Origin: Boesenbergia rotunda | Lineage: Eukaryota > Streptophyta > Magnoliopsida > Zingiberales > Zingiberaceae | Length of the DNA stretch: 64,000 bases | Direction of reading: 5' to 3' | Assembly (NCBI GenBank): GCA_024364735.1 | Contig: JAGFNQ010005267.1 | Location: 300,307 to 364,306 of the forward strand | Shown: piece after piece, positions 35,450-46,709 of the stretch | Layout: each line of letters begins with the position of its first letter | Numbering within the stretch: the stretch's first letter is position 1 | Position numbers and translations under genes: made by a program | Notes under the pieces: generated by a model | Databases searched by the model: none | What the model was told of the DNA's origin: nothing | Seen by the model: the letters and a program-made list of their open reading frames with translations, nothing else

Positions 35450-37031
35450 TGTAGGACCGGTGCCGTCGATAGAGGGGGGGGGTGAATATCGATTGCGAAA
35501 AACCTTTCGAATCTCTTTCGGATCTTCGTTCTAGATTCAGAGTTAGTAGCAGCGGAAAACAAACAATACGAAGAAAACAATAATACAAGGACACGCAGGA
35601 TTTATTTACTTGGTTCCCGACCCCCCTGGGTCAGTACGTCCAAGGCCTATGTACTCGGCGTGAGTCCACTAATGGTCTCCTTTTCGGAATTTCCGGAGGC
35701 GTAGAAAACCCGTCTTACAGTTTACAATCACAAGCAATAATATAAAAGTTAAGTGCAGAATAAATGAAAGCGAACCGAACAAAAAACTTGAAACTCGGCC
35801 GATCTGGACCTCCGAAGTGCCGCGCACTTCCTCCTGGAGCCTCCCGGTCGTAGAGCCTTGTTTCTAGCGCGTTGTCGTCGGTCGGAATGATCAGAATTGC
35901 TCTTGGAGGTTGTGTCTGAAGCTGAGGGGTCGAGGCCCCTTATAAAGGCCTCCTGGGGGCGCCCTGGTCGCTTGGGGCGCCCCGGAAGACTCGATCAACT
36001 CTTATCCTTGCGCCTACCTCGCCGCAGGTGATCAGATCGTTGACCAGGGCGCCCCGGATTCTCCGGGCGCCCCGTGGAGGCTTATCCTGTGTTCTGGCTT
36101 CGAAACAGCAAAATAGCTACTAATTAGGGCGCCCCGGACGCTCCGGGCGCCCCGGTTGACACCTGTTCTGCATACATCACCGTACATGCCTATTTAGTGT
36201 TACCTGGGGGCGCCCCCCTTGCTGGGGGCGCCCTGGTTGCATGGGGGCGCCCCCAACACTGGGGCAGCACCCTACATTAACACTGCGAGGCTTGCTTTGT
36301 CTCCGGTTCTTGTTACCTGCAAGATACACAAACACAAAGCATATATGCATATAATATTAAGCTTAAGGACTTGGTTCGGACTTCGGATTTGCACGAAACC
36401 CTAGGTCGAACCGGCACGAGTTCCTATCCCCGAGAACTCGCCCTTCACCTACTCCTTTCAGGAGACGGTTGCCACCCAGCCCTTCGGGTGGACTTTTACT
36501 TAGCTTCCGATTACTCCGGATCTCGAGACGCCCAAACCCTGACCCGTCTCTACTCCTGTCCTTAGTCATCGCTCAGCTAAGTTGCTTAGTCCCTTGGACC
36601 AAGACTTCATTACCTAGCAATCCTTCGCCAGGTGCCTAGCAGTCCTTCGCCAGGTCTTCTATGCCTAGCAGCCCTTCGTTAGGTGCCTAGCATCCCTTCG
36701 CTAGGTCTTCTATGCCTAGTAGTCCTTCACTAGGTGCCTAACAGCCCTTCGCTAGGTCTTAGGGTTACGATACCTAGCAGCCCTTCGCTAGGTGCCTAAC
36801 ATCCCTTCGTTAGGTCTTAAGGTTACAATACCTAGCAGCCCTTCGCTAGGTGCCTAGCAGCCCTTCGCTAGGACTTGGGGTTTCGATGCCTAGTTTAACT
36901 AGGACTTTTCTTCAGCTTTGGTTACTTCACTTTTGCTCCCCTTTGTCTATTCATTGTATCACTGACTTAAGTATATTGTCAAACATTAAAACACTTAAAG
37001 AGGAACATCATTGATGCAACTTGCGCCAACA
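35450..37031 (-). repeat. Element B 5' LTR
   Basis: 1582 bp, same order of parts as the 3' LTR. Hairpin array 36890-36610, GGGCGCCC array 36260-35955, TATA-like TTTATAAG at 35946-35939. A few units fewer than the 3' LTR in both arrays. Confidence 0.9.
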
Positions 37032-39360
37032 ATTTCCTCTTCTGACTTGATTATGAGCTGAAGTTTTCTTACCATTTCATTGTTTATAAACTCTTTCTTA
37101 TTTCGCCTAAAATGGTGCCCTTTTGATAAAAATTTACAATGATTATCTTCCCTCTATAAGGTAATGAAAATATATCAAATTTTATCATATAATGTGCATA
37201 TGCTAAATTACCAGTCGTGTTCCATGACAATATTAAGTAGGATGGAAAATTACTAATCATCCATAATAAAGCTGCATGCAAAGTATAATTAATTTTACTT
37301 GCAATATCATAAGTCTCCAACCCTACATTTCATAATTCTTTCATCTTGACAATCAAAAGATACAAAAAAAAAATCTATCTTCTCTTTCGGATGTTTTGGA
37401 TCTAGAATAAGCATAGTAAGAATCATACATTCATCTTTTATGCATATCCATTGGTGATAAGTTATATGATATTAATATAACTGATGAAGATGAATATTGC
37501 TATCTAGATTGATTAAATGACTTAAATCCATCTACTAAAAGTCCTGGGCATATATTACATAGTTCCATTGCAAAGAAAAAGATATTGTATCAAAATATTT
37601 CCATGTAGGGGGGCCAGAAAGATGACATTATATTTCCTTCATATATATTCTTATCATGTCACCTTATGTGGCTTGCTGTTACGCCAGATGCATATAAGCG
37701 TTGAAGTCTAGCAGTTAATAGAAAATAATACATAACTTTTCATGCTAAATTTTTCTTTTTCTTGTTGGGGTTGGTGCGTACGGCTAGAAGGGGTGAATAG
37801 TCGATCACCCACTTCAATCACCGGTTCTTCCTACATGTGTTAGTGCGCAACGGAATACAATACAAACTAAAACTAATAACGAAGAACATAAACCAATTTA
37901 ACATGGTTCGGAGATACAACTCTTACTCTACGGTTGCCCGTATGGTGGACGATCTTGATCCATCGGTGGATGACTCCCGGAAAGTCTCTGGCTAGCTCAT
38001 GTCGCTCCTTGTGGGTGGAGAAACCTCACCATAACACTTGCACACACACTTGAGCTTGGAAGCTTTTTCTAAGCTTATTTCGTTAACCTTTGCCCAGCCA
38101 AACCGAGTTCTCTTAAATAGAGCTCGGTACTGTTCCAGTCGTTACCAGTCGATTGGTGCCAACACCAGTCGACTGGTCTACCTGAATTCGAGTGTTACAA
38201 TCGAACGTTCGAATTTCAGCTGATACCAGTCGACTGCACAAAAGATCAGTCGACTGATCTTTCTGTGCCCAACACCAGTCGACTGCTCCATGCAGTAGTC
38301 AACTGCCCAAACCCTAAATCTAGGGTTTCAACCCCGAGTATAGTTACTCAGCACTCGTACACACCCAACCAACCTAGACCTAGCCTTCTAGCCTCCTCCA
38401 TCAACCTTGCGTCCGTTGGATGCCTCTCCATCCTTCACGCCTTGCCTTTTGGAGTTTCCTTCAACCTCGGTCCTTGTTGTTAGGTCTTCCTTTGCCAAGA
38501 TGCCACTTGGATTTTTCTCCTTCGCACCTGTATCTTGCATTCTCACAATGCAACATCAAATACAATAATAAACCTAACTGAAACATATGTTCAAACATCA
38601 AAACCCAAGATATCTAGATTGCTTCAACACTTCTTTCCTGATATGCGATTACGTTGTTTATAACGAGGGTGATTACACATTTTGCATTCAATAAGTTCAT
38701 TATCTTTATTCTAAAAGATCATGCAGTTATTTACAATAAGTAATACTTTCTACACATAAACTTAAACCTCTAAAAATTTCTTTATACTATAGAAGTTATC
38801 AGTCATTATGTTATCAACAAAGAGTAACTCTGATATTAATTAACAAATGTCATCGAAATATCATTATGAGAAATGATGTTCTGCCTTAATATTTGTTAGC
38901 CTTGCAATACCTGATAGTTGAGAATGACCAGAAGAAATACCTTGCCAAACTTCTTTTTCACTAGTCTTTAATATGTCATATAGTTTCTAAACTTCTGGTA
39001 TTGATATTTCATCTATATTCGAATGATCAAACATATTCATCACGTCGTAAACCATTGATTGTATTGCATTGTCATTAGATGATGATTCCTCTTGAGTAAT
39101 AGGATCAAATGATGAACCACATCTTTCCATGATAGTACGAATTATAATAATTTGAAATAAAATCATTTTTATTACCAGGATATACTTTCTCAATATTCTC
39201 ATCATAGAAAATGATATTTTTTACATTTACAATGATTACACGGACAACGCAACTTTTTACCATCCATATAATTTGGATGACACTTAGCAAAGTTCACAAA
39301 CTCTTCAACTTTATCAAAATATTTATCGATGATAAATCCATTTTCTAACCCATTTACATC
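37032..39360 (-). pseudogene. CACTA TNP2 transposase, N-terminal part
   Basis: On the minus strand the Transposase-associated domain comes first: F-V-N-F-A-K-C-H-P-N-Y and K-L-R-C-P-C-N-H-C (about 39300-39200). TNP2 proper follows (about 37700-37040): R-L-Y-A-S-G-V-T-A-S-H, Y-S-S-S-S-V-I-L, I-A-S-K-I-N-Y-T-L-H-A-A-L-L-W, H-H-F-R-R-N-K-K-E-F. Stops and shifts throughout. It is split by the solo LTR at 37763-38629 and by element B at 37031. I read it as one ancient En/Spm-type element. Confidence 0.8.
37763..38629 (-). mobile_element. Solo LTR with CAGTCGACTG palindromes
   Basis: Minus strand begins TGTTGAAGC and ends with ttcaccccttctagccgtac followed by a CCAACA end. The flanks are TTTCT (37758-37762) and CTTCT (38630-38634), a 4-of-5 duplication. 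It contains five CAGTCGACTG-type palindromes (38140-38310) next to a TATA-like CTATTTAAG (38120-38112). 867 bp. Confidence 0.75.
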
Positions 39361-39906
39361 CATACTTTATTCATATACATTGTAACCTAATCATAAATAA
39401 ATTTACAACATTCACTATAATAAATATGACATTTTGTAGCACATCATAACAGCACACAGTTAGGGTGCACCGTTAATAATAGTTTTTACTACGCGCCTAA
39501 TTAAGCACGTTAGAGATAGTATTATATTTTTACAAATGATAGTGTGTAGAAAAAGTGCACTGTCAATAAACTTTTTTATGGCGTACAAAGTATGTTATTA
39601 AAATTAAATATTAGCAGCACACTTTGCATGTGATTAAAAATATGTTAAAATTAAATATTAATGGCATACGTAAAGGGCATTGTTAAAATTTTAGCACTTT
39701 TAACCCAACATATCTCACCATCTGAATTAATCCGTGACTTCACCTCGAAACCCTTCCTCACCGTCGCCCTTTGGAACTCCATTGGATGCCCTAACAACTC
39801 CATCAACTTCTTCGGATCCCCCTTTCACCCTTCATGGGATGTCTGCTGCCACCTCGCCTTTCCTTTGTATCCCCACCTTTGAAAAACTTGACCGTTTTTG
39901 CTAGTG
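39361..39906. other. No gene; gcacactttgcatgtg-like repeats
   Basis: Repeated words of the type gtgcaccgttaataa and ttaaaattaaatattaRYRgc at 39430-39690 look like CACTA subterminal sequence on the 5' side of the TNP2 relic. A clear terminus was not found. Confidence 0.35.
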
Positions 39907-41590
39907 GTATCTCTAGAGTCAATTATCAGATGATTGACTAAGAAAATTTTTATATCATATTTTATTAATAAAGGCAAAGTTTTAGTTATTATATTTACTT
40001 CATGTTTGTACCAAATGAATAAATATAATAATGTGCTTAGATAGTAAGTTCTAATATATCATATTAATTGGTTGAATTGATAGTGAGATGATGTAGAGAA
40101 TACTACTCTTAATTATTTCTAGTCAAACATTAATATTCAAGGATAATATTAATGCGTTGAAACTAGCATGTAGGTCAATTAATAACTTAATCTCACAAGT
40201 TATAGATATGAGATATCAAGTTGACATATGGATATATATTAGAGAATATGTACTAAATTGACCCGCCATGAGAAAGTTTCATGGATCATTATATAAGTGT
40301 CATAAACTTTCTCATAGTGACTATTGGTATGAATTATCCTTAGACCTAAAGTCGTTATGATTCTCTATATAAGGAATTATATATATACTTTGGTATCGTC
40401 AAATGTCACCCGTAACTGGGTGGACTATAAAGTCGATCACTGGGTATGCAAGAAATTATGCGGAGGGATGTGAGCGATATAGATGAGATTTATCCCTCCC
40501 ATATGACGAGAGTGATATCTATGGCCCCTTGATCGAGTAGGACTACTAAAACACATGATCATACTCAAATGAGTCAATATGAGATATTAATCTCATTTGC
40601 TTGAGTGAATCTACTTAGGGATCAAGAAATATAAAGATTGATAAGAGGATGACACTGTCTATGCCTCATTGATCAATCTAGATATCGATAATAGAATGAC
40701 AATGTCATATATTATAATAGATATAGAAAGGTTAGGTCAGATCTCGATTTTCTCGTCACTTGGATAGTAATGATGCATTGCTAGATGTCGCTCATTGTTT
40801 GTGTGACTAAAGCAGTTTAGATACATTTTCAATGTTACAAGAACTTATTGGGCCACACACAAAGAGCACGATGTTTCTAAGATATGTTGATCTTAGTTTG
40901 ACTAAAATGTCATCCAAAATTAGATTAATTGAATTAGACTCAAATGAATCTAATTGGATTATGAGATTGAGTCTAATCCGAGTTAGACTCATTTAGATTA
41001 GACTGAATTACTAAAGATGGGTTAATGATTCATTAAAAGGTTTAATGAATTTATTATTATAGAAGAATACAAAGAGCCATTCTATTTCATTGGATGAATA
41101 AAAGATGAAAAGGCAAAAATGAATACCAAGAGGTTTTGGTATTCATTTAGGATTATTGGCATTAATAGGATGAGAAGTTCAAGAGGCAAAAACTTTTTGT
41201 ATTCATTGGATGAATACATAACCTTTCTTGCAATTTTCGAAATTGCATTAGTGTCATTAATCCATCTTCCTCCTCTCCTTCTTCTTGGCCGAAATACACT
41301 CCTTGTGTTTTTGGTGTTTTGTGTGAACCATCCCAAATTGCTAGTACAACTAAGATGATCCATCTCTAATATCAAGATCATATTTGTGTGGATACTATTA
41401 GAGGTACAACCATTCTGATCGTACAAAGATCCAGTGAACCAAGAACTAGCGAGATAAGTTAAGAGCACGCACAAAGGTAAAGCTCTTAGATAGAACTTTT
41501 GTACGAATCTTTCCGCGTGGATTGTTCAAGAGATCTTATTTTCCGATGCACTTTTAAGTTGCTTGCACATAAAGATCCCTATAGATTTAG
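39907..41590 (+). mobile_element. LTR-like repeat, left arm of an inverted pair
   Basis: Runs parallel (reverse complement) to 42009-43791. Shared blocks include gagtcaattatNNgatgattgacta, cccgccatgagaaagtttcat, cactgggtatg...aattatgcggagggatgtgag and ttcattggatgaat. The start is diverged. The end, near agatccct at about 41580, corresponds to the CCCAACA end of the other arm. It carries a GAGTCTAA-TCCGAG-TTAGACTC inverted repeat near 40965-40990. Confidence 0.7.
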
Positions 41591-42008
41591 CTCCTCAGCC
41601 TCCGGATGCTTGCTTCCAATCACGACTTTCCTCTTTTTCATCACTTGCATCCTCCTACTCTTCATTTCTTTATGGACAGCTACGGTCTCGTTTCGCTGTC
41701 ATTGTCGTTGGGGCGACCATGGCTCTGCTCCCATCTTCGATTTCCTACTACAACACCACATTCAATAGTTGATCTACTCCTAGGAGTAGCACCGTGCCTC
41801 CACCAACGGCTTTGACCCTGTTGCAAGATTGGCGATTGTGGGTTTGGATCTATTTACCTCTCCTGACCACTTTAACGATGGCCAAGTAGCCATCGTGTGG
41901 AGGCTTCAGTGCCACCACCCTGCTGCTACAACAATGAAGTCCAGAGAGGAGATTGCTTACTAAGGAGGAGGACGTCGACAAGAGGTCGAGAGAGATTGGG
42001 GAGATAGA
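41591..42008. other. GC-richer spacer between inverted LTRs
   Basis: About 420 bp of non-repetitive sequence with several short open frames on both strands and no recognisable domain. It may be a piece of a host gene leader or exon. Confidence 0.4.
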
Positions 42009-43791
42009 TGTTGGGTTCTCCCGGCACCAAAACACAAAACGTAGCGGAAACAAGAACCCTCGAGCGATCCATGAGAAAGAAAACTCGTACAAAGTTTATC
42101 TACATCTACTTCTAAAGAAGATATACCTTTGGAGCGTGCCCTTCGTTTATCCCGCTCATCCAAAATGCGCCGGATCTCTCGCACGTTCAAGTGTCCGTGC
42201 CTCTATTCGTATCCACACGAACACGATCTCTCAACTTCAGGAAGAACTACCTTAGTTGTGCTAGCAACTTGAGGTAGTTCGCAGAACACCAAAAACACTA
42301 CAATAGAGTTTCGGCCAAAGGGGAGAAGAGGAAGAAGAGAGGAAGGGAAGAAAGAAAGACACACACCCCTCATTCAAAATGGCAAAGTCCCTCTTTTATA
42401 TTCATCCCATGAATATGAAGAGTCTTTTGTCTCTTTGACTTTCCTTCATTAAAGCTAATAAAGATCACATCTTTTCATGTGACTCTTTACCTTCTCTTCA
42501 TCCAATGAAGAGAGATTTTTCTCTTTCCTTCACATGCAATTCCGACCGGGCTTCTCGGACTTACGACTAGGTCTCCCAACCAAGTCTCCCGACCCAGTCT
42601 GCCGAGCTCCAGCCCAGTCTGCCGAGCTCCCAGCTCAGTCTGCCAAGTGCTGACCCAGTCTGCCGAGCTTCGACTCAGTCTGCCGAGTGTCGACCCAGTC
42701 TGCCGAGCTCCCAGCTCGAGATCCTGAATTGACCTCCCGAGTTCCTAACTCGAGCTCAGATCTCCCGAGTTCCCAACTCGGGCTTCCCGAAGCATCATGT
42801 CTTTAGTGTGTGACCCAATAGGTTCTCGTGACGTTGGCGATGTGCCTAAACACTTTAGACACATAAGCAATGAGGGGCATCTAACAATGCATCATTACTA
42901 CCCAAGTAACAAGAAAAGTCGAGATCCGACTAAACCTCCGTGACTATGATAATGTATGACCTTGTCCTTCTATCCTTGATATCTAGATTGACCAATGAGG
43001 CATAGACCGTGTCATCCTCAATCAATCTTGTGTTTCTTGATCCCCGAGTAGACTCACTCAAACAAATGAGCTCAATATCTCATATTGACTAATTTGAGCA
43101 TGACCATGCGTTTCAGTAGTCCTACTCGATCAAGGGGCTCACAGATATCATTCCCGTCATATGGAAGGGATAGATCCCATCTACATCACTCACATCCCTC
43201 CGCATAATTCATTACATACCCAGTGATTGCCTTTATAGTCCACCCTGTTACGGGTGACGTTTGACGATACCAAAGTATATAACTCCTTATGTAGGGAACC
43301 GTAGTGACTTCAGGTCTAAGGACTATTCATACTAATAGTCACATGAGAAAGTTTATGACACTCATATGACAATCTATGAAACTTTCTCATGGCGGGTCAA
43401 TTCAGTACACATTCTCCAATGTATACCCATGTGCCAACTTGATATCACATATCCATGACTTGTGAGCTCAAGTCATCAGTTGATCTACATGCTAGTCTCC
43501 ATGCATTAATATTGTCCCTGAATATTAATACTTGACTAGAAATAATTTAGTGTAGTGTTCTCTACATTATCTCACTACCGATTCAACCAATCGATATAAT
43601 GTAGATAAGAACCTACTACACAAGGACATTATTATACTTAGTTATTTGACACAAAAAATATAGTAAGTATAATAACCATGCCTTCAATAATGATAGAATA
43701 TTATACAAAAAGTCCCTAGTCAATCATCACATAATTGACCCTAGGACTCCTACTAATAATAGAAACAAAAATTGGGCCAAAAACCCTAATA
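42009..43791 (-). mobile_element. LTR, right arm of inverted pair, with own palindromes
   Basis: Minus strand ends ...GGGAGAACCCAACA (42009) and starts near TATTAGGGTTTTTGG (43791). TATA-like ATATAAAAGAGG lies near 42395. At the position where the left arm has an AT-rich inverted repeat, this arm has a G/C-rich array: six cagtctgccgag units plus CCCGAGTT-CCC-AACTCGGG and CGAGCT-CCC-AGCTCG (42590-42795). No matching target-site duplication found. Confidence 0.75.
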
Positions 43792-44060
43792 TTCTAAATT
43801 AGCGATGAAAATTTAATTTCATCGCTAATTTAGCTATGAAATTAAATTTTCATCGCTATTTCAGTGACAAATTAAATATTCATCACTAAAATAGCTACGA
43901 AATTTATTTCCATTACTACATTAGCAATGAAATTAAATTCCTTATCTAATTTAAATAGATTAAATATGATAACAACCGATATTACGACGGAATTATAATT
44001 TTGTCAATCTTAAATTAAGATGGAATTATAATTCCATCATTGTTTGAAGGTTTTCTTATA
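43792..44060. repeat. CACTA-like subterminal repeats, tagcgatgaaattaaattt
   Basis: At least six alternating-direction copies of gcgatgaaattaaatttcat / atgaaatttaatttcatcgc. It ends in ttttcttatagtc, one base from the TTTTCTTATAGTG expected for the complement of a CACTA terminus, and directly abuts the tubulin fragment. Confidence 0.6.
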
Positions 44061-44067
44061 GTCCGTC

Positions 44068-44452
44068 ATGTTTCATGGCAAAATGAACACTAAAGAAGTT
44101 GATGAACAAATGCTTAATGTGCAAAACAAGAACTCATCTTACTTCGTGAAGTGGATTCCAAACAATGTCAAATCGAATGTTTGTTATATACCTCCAACTG
44201 GATTGAAGATGCCATCTACATTCATCGATATGAAACTCAATGCTAGAGAAGTTCCATCGAGTTAGAGAGCAATTTAATTACCGCCATGTTCTGAAGGCAA
44301 GCGTTCTTACATTGGTACACTGGAGAGTATATATGCATGAGATGGAATTCACTGAGGCTAAAAGTACCATGAATGATCTCGTTGCTGAATACCAACACTA
44401 CCAGGATGCAACAACTGATGATGCGGAATACGAAGACGAATTAAGAAGGTGA
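44068..44452 (+). pseudogene. Beta-tubulin C-terminal fragment
   Basis: About 125 codons matching the C-terminal third of plant beta-tubulin: G-K-M-N-T-K-E-V-D-E-Q-M, V-Q-N-K-N-S-S-Y-F-V, W-I-P-N-N-V-K-S, P-P-T-G-L-K-M. After a one-base frameshift near 44250 come H-E-M-E-F-T-E-A-K, M-N-D-L-V-A-E-Y-Q and the acidic tail. Internal deletions and substitutions remove several helix residues. The N-terminal GTPase domain is absent. The fragment is joined on its left to CACTA-like repeat sequence. Confidence 0.9.
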
Positions 44453-44499
44453 TTATCAAGAGGAATCTTAGGTAACTTTCAACCTTGGATACATGCTTC

Positions 44500-44770
44500 A
44501 ATATTGTGTCTGATTCCCTGGGATTATGGTGCAGCGGAAGGGCGACTAGTTATCATCCCAGGCATCCGCGGTTAGATCTCCAACTACGACGTATTTTGCA
44601 AGAATTTTTCCTCCAAATGGGGCGTGAACCCTGGGATGCTGTGTTTCTGAACCGCTCGCTGCGAGTACTTTCCAAATTACCCTGGTGGTCAGTTGGAAGC
44701 TTTCATAGGGTTGGGTCGGTCGCCCGAGGCTCGACGTTACCCAACCTCGTTAATCATTTTTTTCAATGTT
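44500..44770 (+). mobile_element. Possible SINE-like unit
   Basis: A compact ~260-bp G/C-richer segment with gtgcagcggaagggcgac and ggttagatctcc, which resemble degenerate Pol III A and B boxes. Its 3' part ends in a T-run (atttttttc at 44757). No flanking duplication seen. The open frame across it is probably incidental. Confidence 0.3.
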
Positions 44771-44849
44771 GTGTCTGTCATGAATTTTACAATCCAGATT
44801 CGCATACTGTCTTTGATGATTTAAATTGTTAGAATTATGAACTAATCAT

Positions 44850-45008
44850 GTCGGTAAGCGAAGAGGGTGATCGTCTAATGACGCGGTTGAGAAGTTATCG
44901 AAGATTGACTGCAGACTCGTTGGCTAGCCGCTCAGGAGAGTCGATCGGACACTCGGGAGGAAGGAGGAATGCCCGCTACCTGCAAGGAAAAAGACCATTA
45001 GAGGCTGG
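44850..45008 (-). mobile_element. Gypsy LTR, left portion (interrupted)
   Basis: Continuous with 46710 onward once the solo LTR and one GCTGG are removed. On the minus strand it lies downstream of a TATA box (near 46835). I infer this is the end of the 3' LTR of the minus-strand gypsy element; the outer boundary is not defined. Confidence 0.45.
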
Positions 45009-46709
45009 TGATAACTATCATTTTGTTACTCCAATTAGTCTCTTAAATCCATGTTTTGATCTCTTTTCATATGCTTAAGTTTGCATTTACATTAGGTTTC
45101 ATGAAATCATTCTATTTTTGTCTTCAGATACAATTCTTTCTATATTTGAGATATTTTGGCATTAATTTTGAATCTAATTTTGTAGGCTTTAAATGACCAT
45201 GGACCTAGATCAAGACTGGATCAGACTTGAGCTCCTACTTGGCTTTGATCAAGGAGATCAAGAGGTGGATCAATGTGGGTCGTCCGATCAAGAAACGACT
45301 AGAACTGAGCCATCCATCATCTGTTGACCAATCAGAGCTCAGGTTAGTGTTAATCTAGACCACAGATCAAGACCTGAAGATTTGATCCCAATCAAAGGTC
45401 ATTCAGCCGTTGGATCGAGCTGAAGAGGAGCCTAAACCGTCCATTCAAAGATCAGAGCAATCTGAGGCATCCGTTGCAGATCCGAATGATTCGAGCTGAG
45501 GAGGAGTAGATCATGACCCTTGATCAAGATCTGGAAGGTTTGGTTCAGATCTGAAGAGATCCGACCGTTGGATGACACGAAAAGGATCTCAACCGTTCAA
45601 ATTCAAATGCAATTAGTTAAAACAGAAACTCCCTCTTCCGCTCGTCGTCGTCGCCAGATCACGTCTCCAGTTTTCCGTTCATCTTCGTTCTTCAATTTCG
45701 ATCGCACGCGGCCACCCAGATCGAGTTCTTCTTCAGATTTCAATCGTCTAGATCAGTCTCTGCAAGAGGTTCACAATCCATTCATCTCTGAAAGCTCAGG
45801 CGAGGGTTTCACCGAGAGCTCGCTTCATCCGACCAATCTTCGCTTGATTCCCATTCTCCATCAATCGGACCAAATCAGAGGGTTCTCTGGATTGATTCGA
45901 GGGTTCTTAAGCTACCACTCACCATTCCAATCATCAAGGAAGAAGGTATCGGAGGAAGTTCCAGATTTCACATCCAAGCTATGCAAACTGATCACGGAGC
46001 TGATTTCTGTCGATTCTCGAGCGAGGGGGTTCCGAGCTCGATTCTTGTGTGACGACAAGGAGCAAATCTCGGTGAAGAACTTGAACTGGTGTCAATTAGT
46101 TGTAGAATTCATTTCTGTACTCAATTCCGTAACATTGCAGTTTGTTTCGTATCGTTTCAGATCGCATTTCAGCTATTGATCGGTCATTCGACCGATCCAG
46201 ACAGCACCTGATCGATCACCAGTCTGATCAGGCTTGTATCTAATCGGTCAGCCGACCGATCAGTTAACCACAGCTACAATTAGCCCTGTTTTTCAAGCAT
46301 TCAATTTGTATTGAGTGAATTCCCTTTAATTTCTGCAACATTAGCTACAGATTTATTGTTTGCTTGACCTTAAAGCTAGTTCAATCTTCAATTCCATAAT
46401 TTCATATTGAATTACTTATCTTTGTTAAGTTAGGTTTTTACAAGTTGCTAGTTTAATTCTTGCTTCAGCCAATTTCATTTCAAACTATACTATCTTTCTT
46501 CTTTGCAAAATAAAACCCCCATTCCAATTTGAAAACCCAAAATATTTGGCGACAAACAAATTAAAGCTTGATTCAAACACTCACAACTAGTCTTTGGAAA
46601 AATACAACCTGAGGCCCCTATTCTACATTTCATTTTGTTAGCCAAGGGTTTTCAGTTATAAATTTCTAAATTTGAGGCTCAATTGTGACACTAGTACTGG
46701 GCACCATCA
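45009..46709. mobile_element. Solo LTR (Athila-like?) with GATCGGTC palindromes
   Basis: Begins TGATAACTATCA and ends GGGCACCATCA, with perfect duplication GCTGG (45004-45008 and 46710-46714). 1701 bp. It contains GATCGGTC-ATTC-GACCGATC and AATCGGTC-AGCC-GACCGATC (46175-46265). A 219-codon open frame (45520-46179) is low in recognisable content and probably accidental. TGAT...ATCA ends and overall look suggest a gypsy (Athila-like) LTR; this assignment is tentative. Confidence 0.85.

Larger units (their letters stand above)
29625..37031 (-). mobile_element. Element B: complete gag-only LTR retrotransposon
   Basis: 7407 bp with perfect flanking duplication ATTTC (29620-29624 and 37032-37036), inserted in the CACTA transposase. 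In minus orientation: 5' LTR 37031-35450, primer-binding site 35449-35431, one ORF (35360-34278) with two zinc knuckles, an AT-rich tract (34277-33370), a ~2-kb tail with hairpin units and GGGGGAG tracts, polypurine tract, 3' LTR 31260-29625. No protease, integrase, RT or RNase H is encoded, so mobility must rely on a partner element. Both LTRs look nearly identical by eye, implying a fairly young insertion. Same family as element A. Confidence 0.93.

Noticed and set aside
39895..39910. tttttgctagtg as the 5' terminus of the TNP2-bearing CACTA element
   Set aside because: The same sequence aligns with the start of the LTR family at 42009-43791, and no matching partner end with a 3-bp duplication was found on the left.
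45520..46179. 219-codon ORF in the solo LTR
   Set aside because: Lies wholly inside an LTR with perfect TSD, has no recognisable domain, and this LTR type is non-coding.
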